Shown piece after piece: positions 5,210 to 7,621 of a stretch of DNA of 7,621 bases. Each line of letters starts with the position of its first letter. Positions within the stretch are counted from its first letter, which is position 1. A program made the translations under genes and the position numbers. This DNA is from Nitrospiraceae bacterium (GTDB taxonomy: Bacteria; Nitrospirota; UBA9217). The stretch covers positions 1-7,621 of the forward strand of contig DMKB01000090.1 in the NCBI GenBank assembly GCA_003454665.1, given 5' to 3'. The notes beneath the pieces are model-generated. The model saw only the letters and a list, made by a program, of their open reading frames with translations. It was not told the DNA's origin and did not search any database.

Positions 5210-7513
5210 TTATTCGACGGTCACCTCCGCGCCTTTGCCTTTCAGCTTTTTTTGCTCCCTGTTGAAATTCGTCAGCGTGGCACTGATACTGATGCTGCTC
5301 TTGTCCTTGGACTTGCCGCGGAACTCAACGCCACACAACTCGCCGGCGCCGCCGACACCGCCCACGTCCCCGATTCGGGTCAAAAAGAGTTCCACAATGC
5401 CGGCGTTGGCGTTGTTCGAAAATACAAAGGAGGTCTGCTGACCGTCCTTCTTCAGGAGCGAACCTTCCGTCGCGGAGATGAATTCTACCGTCTTCTTGTC
5501 GTAACTCAACCTGATGATCGTGCCGTAGAGGTCCTGCACATCCATCGCGGATATCATGAATTTCACCCGGTCACCGACGGTCGTGACCGCCTCCGTCGGG
5601 TTCATCGCAAGAACAGCAGCCGGAGCAGGTAGGGGTCTTGGCTCCTCAGACATCGTCGGCGCCTGCTGGGGCTCCCGTTTGGCAAGGGTATCAAGGACCG
5701 CGGATTTTGTTTTGTCCTTCTCCTTACGCGACCGTTTGGTGCTCTTCCTCTTGGTGCTCACAAAGAGGGGCTTCGTATCATACGTCTCCTGTGTTCCCGA
5801 CCAGAAACTCTGGATGTCCTTCTTCGGCAGCTCCAGGGGCCGCACGATGTTCGGCGTAATGGACATAAGGATGTCCGTCTTGATCGTGCTGTCATCGGCC
5901 GAAGAAAAGAGCTTGCCGATAACAGGGATGTCCCCGAGGAGCGGCACCTTGATCCGGCCACGCCGCTCCTGGTCCTGGATAAGACCGCCGATGATCACGG
6001 TTTCTCCATCCCGCAGCGTCAGCACGGTATCGGTGTTCCGGGTGCCGAATTTGAACTGCTTCTGCCCCTCACCGAAGTCAAGGGCATCGCCGAGGGTGCT
6101 GATCTCCAGGCCCAGCTTGAGCCTCACCGTGTTGTTCAGGTGGATCACCGGCTCCACGTTGACCTTGATGCCCACATCTTTATACTCGAAGGTAGAGGTC
6201 ACCGTCGTCGTTGTCGTGGCCGCGACTTTCGCGGTCTGGACGGGAATCTTGTCTCCAATATGGAACTTCGCCTTCTGCTTGTTCAGGACGCGGACGCGGG
6301 GATTCGCCAGGGTCTGGGCATCGGAATCCTGCTTCAGCAGGTTTATGACAATGCCGGGAATAGTCGAAAATACGACCTCTTCTTTCCCCAGGACTCGGAG
6401 AGATTCAAGTGTGATACTGTCAGTTCCCGTATTTCCGATCCCCGCACTGATCGTGGACGGTGAAAAGTTCCAGCCGTACTGCAGGGTCTTGGTCCGGGAG
6501 ATTTCGAGGATTTCGATGTCAAGGATCACCTCGGGCTCTTTCAGGTCGTTTGCCGCGATCACCTTACCGGCAAGCTTGATCTTTTCGGGCGTATCGCGGA
6601 TCGTGATGCTGTTCAGCGCTTCATTGACATAGGCCTTTTTGACGCCGAGCATGGACCGGAGGAGGTTCACCGTCTTCTTGGCCTCGGCGTTGGTAAGATA
6701 AAAGGTCCTGACCTTGAGGTCCTGGTACTGGTTTATCTTGGCCTTGTTCCGGGGAATAATGATGATCGTGTCTTCATTCACCTTTTTCATGAAGAGCTTG
6801 TTCGTCGAGAGCAGCAGGTCAAGGGCCTGCTCGAACGATACGTCCTTCACAAAGACCGTTACGGGCTGGGCCCGCACATCGGGGTCGAAGAGGATATTAA
6901 TGCCCGAAAGCTTGGACAGGAGTTCAAACACCTGCTTGATGTTCGTGCTTTTGAAGTTCAGGGTGATGGGTTTATCCGATGCCAGGCTGAGGGCCTCTTC
7001 CTTTTCGCTCTCCTCCAGCTGCTTCCGCAGCTTGTCCAATGTATCGTGATACTTGACGTTTTCCGGATCAAGCTCGACGGCCTTGCCGACCTCCACGATG
7101 GCCTCGCCGATCCTGCTGAGTTCCATAAAGGTCAGCGAGGCGCGATAGTGCTCCTCTGCCTGCTTCATGTCCATGACGGACTTGAGAGCACTCTGAATTT
7201 TCCCGTTTGAGGGGCTGAGAAAAATGGCCTGTTGAAGCTCCACGATGGCCTGGTCGAGCTTGCGCTCTCTCAAAAAATTGCGCGCCCGCTTATAGTGCTC
7301 ATTTGCCGCCGTTACCTGGGAACGAAGCAGTGTGGAGCGGTACTCAATGTTCCCCGGATTGTCCTTCAAGGCCCGCCGGTATTCTTTCACGGCAAGGTCC
7401 CATTGGCCGCGCTGGGCATACCGCTCCCCACGCTGGAACGACCGGGACCCTGCACAGCCCACGAGCGATACTGCCAGGAACGCCGTCATGAGCAGGAATG
7501 CAATCCTCTTCAT
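5210..7513 (-). CDS. Lipidated TPR-secretin (GspD/PilQ family) with C-terminal cohesin-like domain
   Basis: Outer-membrane secretin that would form the multimeric exit channel for a type II secretion or type IV pilus-like machine. It has 767 residues. Residues 1-20 are a lipoprotein signal with lipobox LVGC and lipidated Cys20. About 25-165 are TPR-like helices (RGQWDLAVKEYRRALKDNPGN; two further units near 75-105 and 120-152). About 181-255 is the N0/STN-type domain (ITLNFKSTNIKQVFELLSKLSG). About 266-345 is one N1/NolW-like domain. The secretin core runs about 345-560, with ANPRVRVLNKQKAKF, YKDVGIKVNVEP, LRDGETVIIGGLI and VPLLGDIPVIGKLF. A basic linker (587-603) holds the repeat STKRK/STKRS. 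A cohesin-like domain spans about 632-767 (MNPTEAVTTVGDRVKF ... GDVGGVGGAGELCGVEF). The ATG has a perfect AGGAGG 6 nt upstream, overlapping the previous gene's stop. N2/N3 domains typical of GspD appear absent, making it more PilQ-like. Two pseudopilin genes follow. The fold assignments are confident; the transported substrate is unknown. Confidence 0.93.
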   Translation of the reverse strand: MKRIAFLLMTAFLAVSLVGCAGSRSFQRGERYAQRGQWDLAVKEYRRALKDNPGNIEYRSTLLRSQVTAANEHYKRARNFLRERKLDQAIVELQQAIFLSPSNGKIQSALKSVMDMKQAEEHYRASLTFMELSRIGEAIVEVGKAVELDPENVKYHDTLDKLRKQLEESEKEEALSLASDKPITLNFKSTNIKQVFELLSKLSGINILFDPDVRAQPVTVFVKDVSFEQALDLLLSTNKLFMKKVNEDTIIIIPRNKAKINQYQDLKVRTFYLTNAEAKKTVNLLRSMLGVKKAYVNEALNSITIRDTPEKIKLAGKVIAANDLKEPEVILDIEILEISRTKTLQYGWNFSPSTISAGIGNTGTDSITLESLRVLGKEEVVFSTIPGIVINLLKQDSDAQTLANPRVRVLNKQKAKFHIGDKIPVQTAKVAATTTTTVTSTFEYKDVGIKVNVEPVIHLNNTVRLKLGLEISTLGDALDFGEGQKQFKFGTRNTDTVLTLRDGETVIIGGLIQDQERRGRIKVPLLGDIPVIGKLFSSADDSTIKTDILMSITPNIVRPLELPKKDIQSFWSGTQETYDTKPLFVSTKRKSTKRSRKEKDKTKSAVLDTLAKREPQQAPTMSEEPRPLPAPAAVLAMNPTEAVTTVGDRVKFMISAMDVQDLYGTIIRLSYDKKTVEFISATEGSLLKKDGQQTSFVFSNNANAGIVELFLTRIGDVGGVGGAGELCGVEFRGKSKDKSSISISATLTNFNREQKKLKGKGAEVTVE

Positions 7514-7519
7514 TCGATT

Positions 7520-7526
7520 CCTCCTT
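7520..7526 (-). promoter_or_regulatory. Ribosome binding site of the secretin gene, overlapping the preceding stop codon
   Basis: AAGGAGG on the minus strand lies 6 nt before the secretin ATG (7513), and its first bases are part of the TAA stop of the preceding gene. Such packing indicates co-transcription and probably translational coupling. Confidence 0.85.
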
Positions 7527-7621
7527 ACTTCTGCCTCTGCTGGTACGGGGGAGGCATTCCCTGGTACGGCACCGGAGGCGGCCGGTATGACGGAGGCTGG
7601 CGCTGCCGCTGTGGCTGCTGC
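7525..7621 (-). CDS. C-terminal tail of an unidentified Pro/Gln-rich protein (5' end beyond window)
   Basis: The frame ending in TAA at 7525-7527 stays open to the window edge and gives 31 complete codons. Its composition is extreme: alternating Gln and Arg/Pro (QQPQRQRQPP), then SYRPPPVPYQGMPPPYQQRQK. This is a disordered proline-, glutamine- and tyrosine-rich tail with no recognisable motif. Its stop overlaps the ribosome binding site of the secretin gene, so it is almost certainly the upstream member of the same operon. In related clusters the gene before the secretin often encodes a periplasmic or inner-membrane assembly protein (PilO/PilP or GspB/GspC type), but nothing visible here identifies this one. 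That the frame is coding is inferred from its position, the strong ribosome site abutting the stop and the absence of stops over a short length. Confidence 0.65.
   Translation of the reverse strand, partial: QQPQRQRQPPSYRPPPVPYQGMPPPYQQRQK

Noticed and set aside
6208..6235. Threonine run (AATTTTTVTST) in the secretin as a frameshift or sequencing artefact
   Set aside because: The frame and the secretin motifs continue correctly on both sides. This position is a variable loop in secretins, so simple length variation is enough.
5556..6632. 358-codon open frame on the plus strand
   Set aside because: Antisense to the secretin core; the translation is serine/arginine-rich with no family resemblance.
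1..7621. tRNA, rRNA, CRISPR array, insertion sequence, phage gene or attachment site
   Set aside because: None seen: no regularly spaced long repeats, no terminal inverted repeats with a transposase, no tRNA-like cloverleaf in the few short spacers.

Overview
All recognisable genes in this 7.6 kb window lie on the minus strand, so transcription runs from high to low coordinates. Two blocks are present. The first (7621 to 4218) is part of a secretion or pilus cluster. It holds the Pro/Gln-rich C-terminal tail of an unidentified protein, a 767-residue outer-membrane secretin with an unusual architecture (lipoprotein signal, TPR-like repeats, N0/N1 domains, secretin core, basic linker, C-terminal cohesin-like domain), and two tandem GspG-like pseudopilins. 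The second (4056 to 1) is housekeeping: glmU, glmS, then the N-terminal third of a UvrD/PcrA-type DNA helicase cut off by the window edge at its Walker B motif.

The organism is a Gram-negative (diderm) bacterium, because the secretin implies an outer membrane. The layout and the secretin-plus-cohesin architecture resemble what is known from Desulfobacterota (Geobacter-like) and Nitrospirota. This assignment is an inference from gene content, and no marker gene in the window fixes it. The sequence is moderately GC-rich, which produces long spurious antisense open frames.

The secretin, anchored by its own lipid and so possibly independent of a separate pilotin, would form the outer-membrane channel. 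The two pseudopilins would polymerise into a short periplasmic pseudopilus. The ATPase, platform protein and prepilin peptidase are not in the window. GlmS makes glucosamine-6-phosphate and GlmU converts glucosamine-1-phosphate to UDP-GlcNAc; GlmM, which links the two steps, is not here. This pair feeds peptidoglycan and LPS synthesis. About 130-160 bases with no supported gene separate the two blocks.

The window is close to saturated with genes. The only non-coding structure that stands out is a hairpin built from two opposed arrays of a degenerate 7-bp repeat between glmS and the helicase gene. I do not see a clear undescribed system. The best candidates for a second look are the TPR-secretin-cohesin protein, the unequal pseudopilin pair and the heptamer hairpin.
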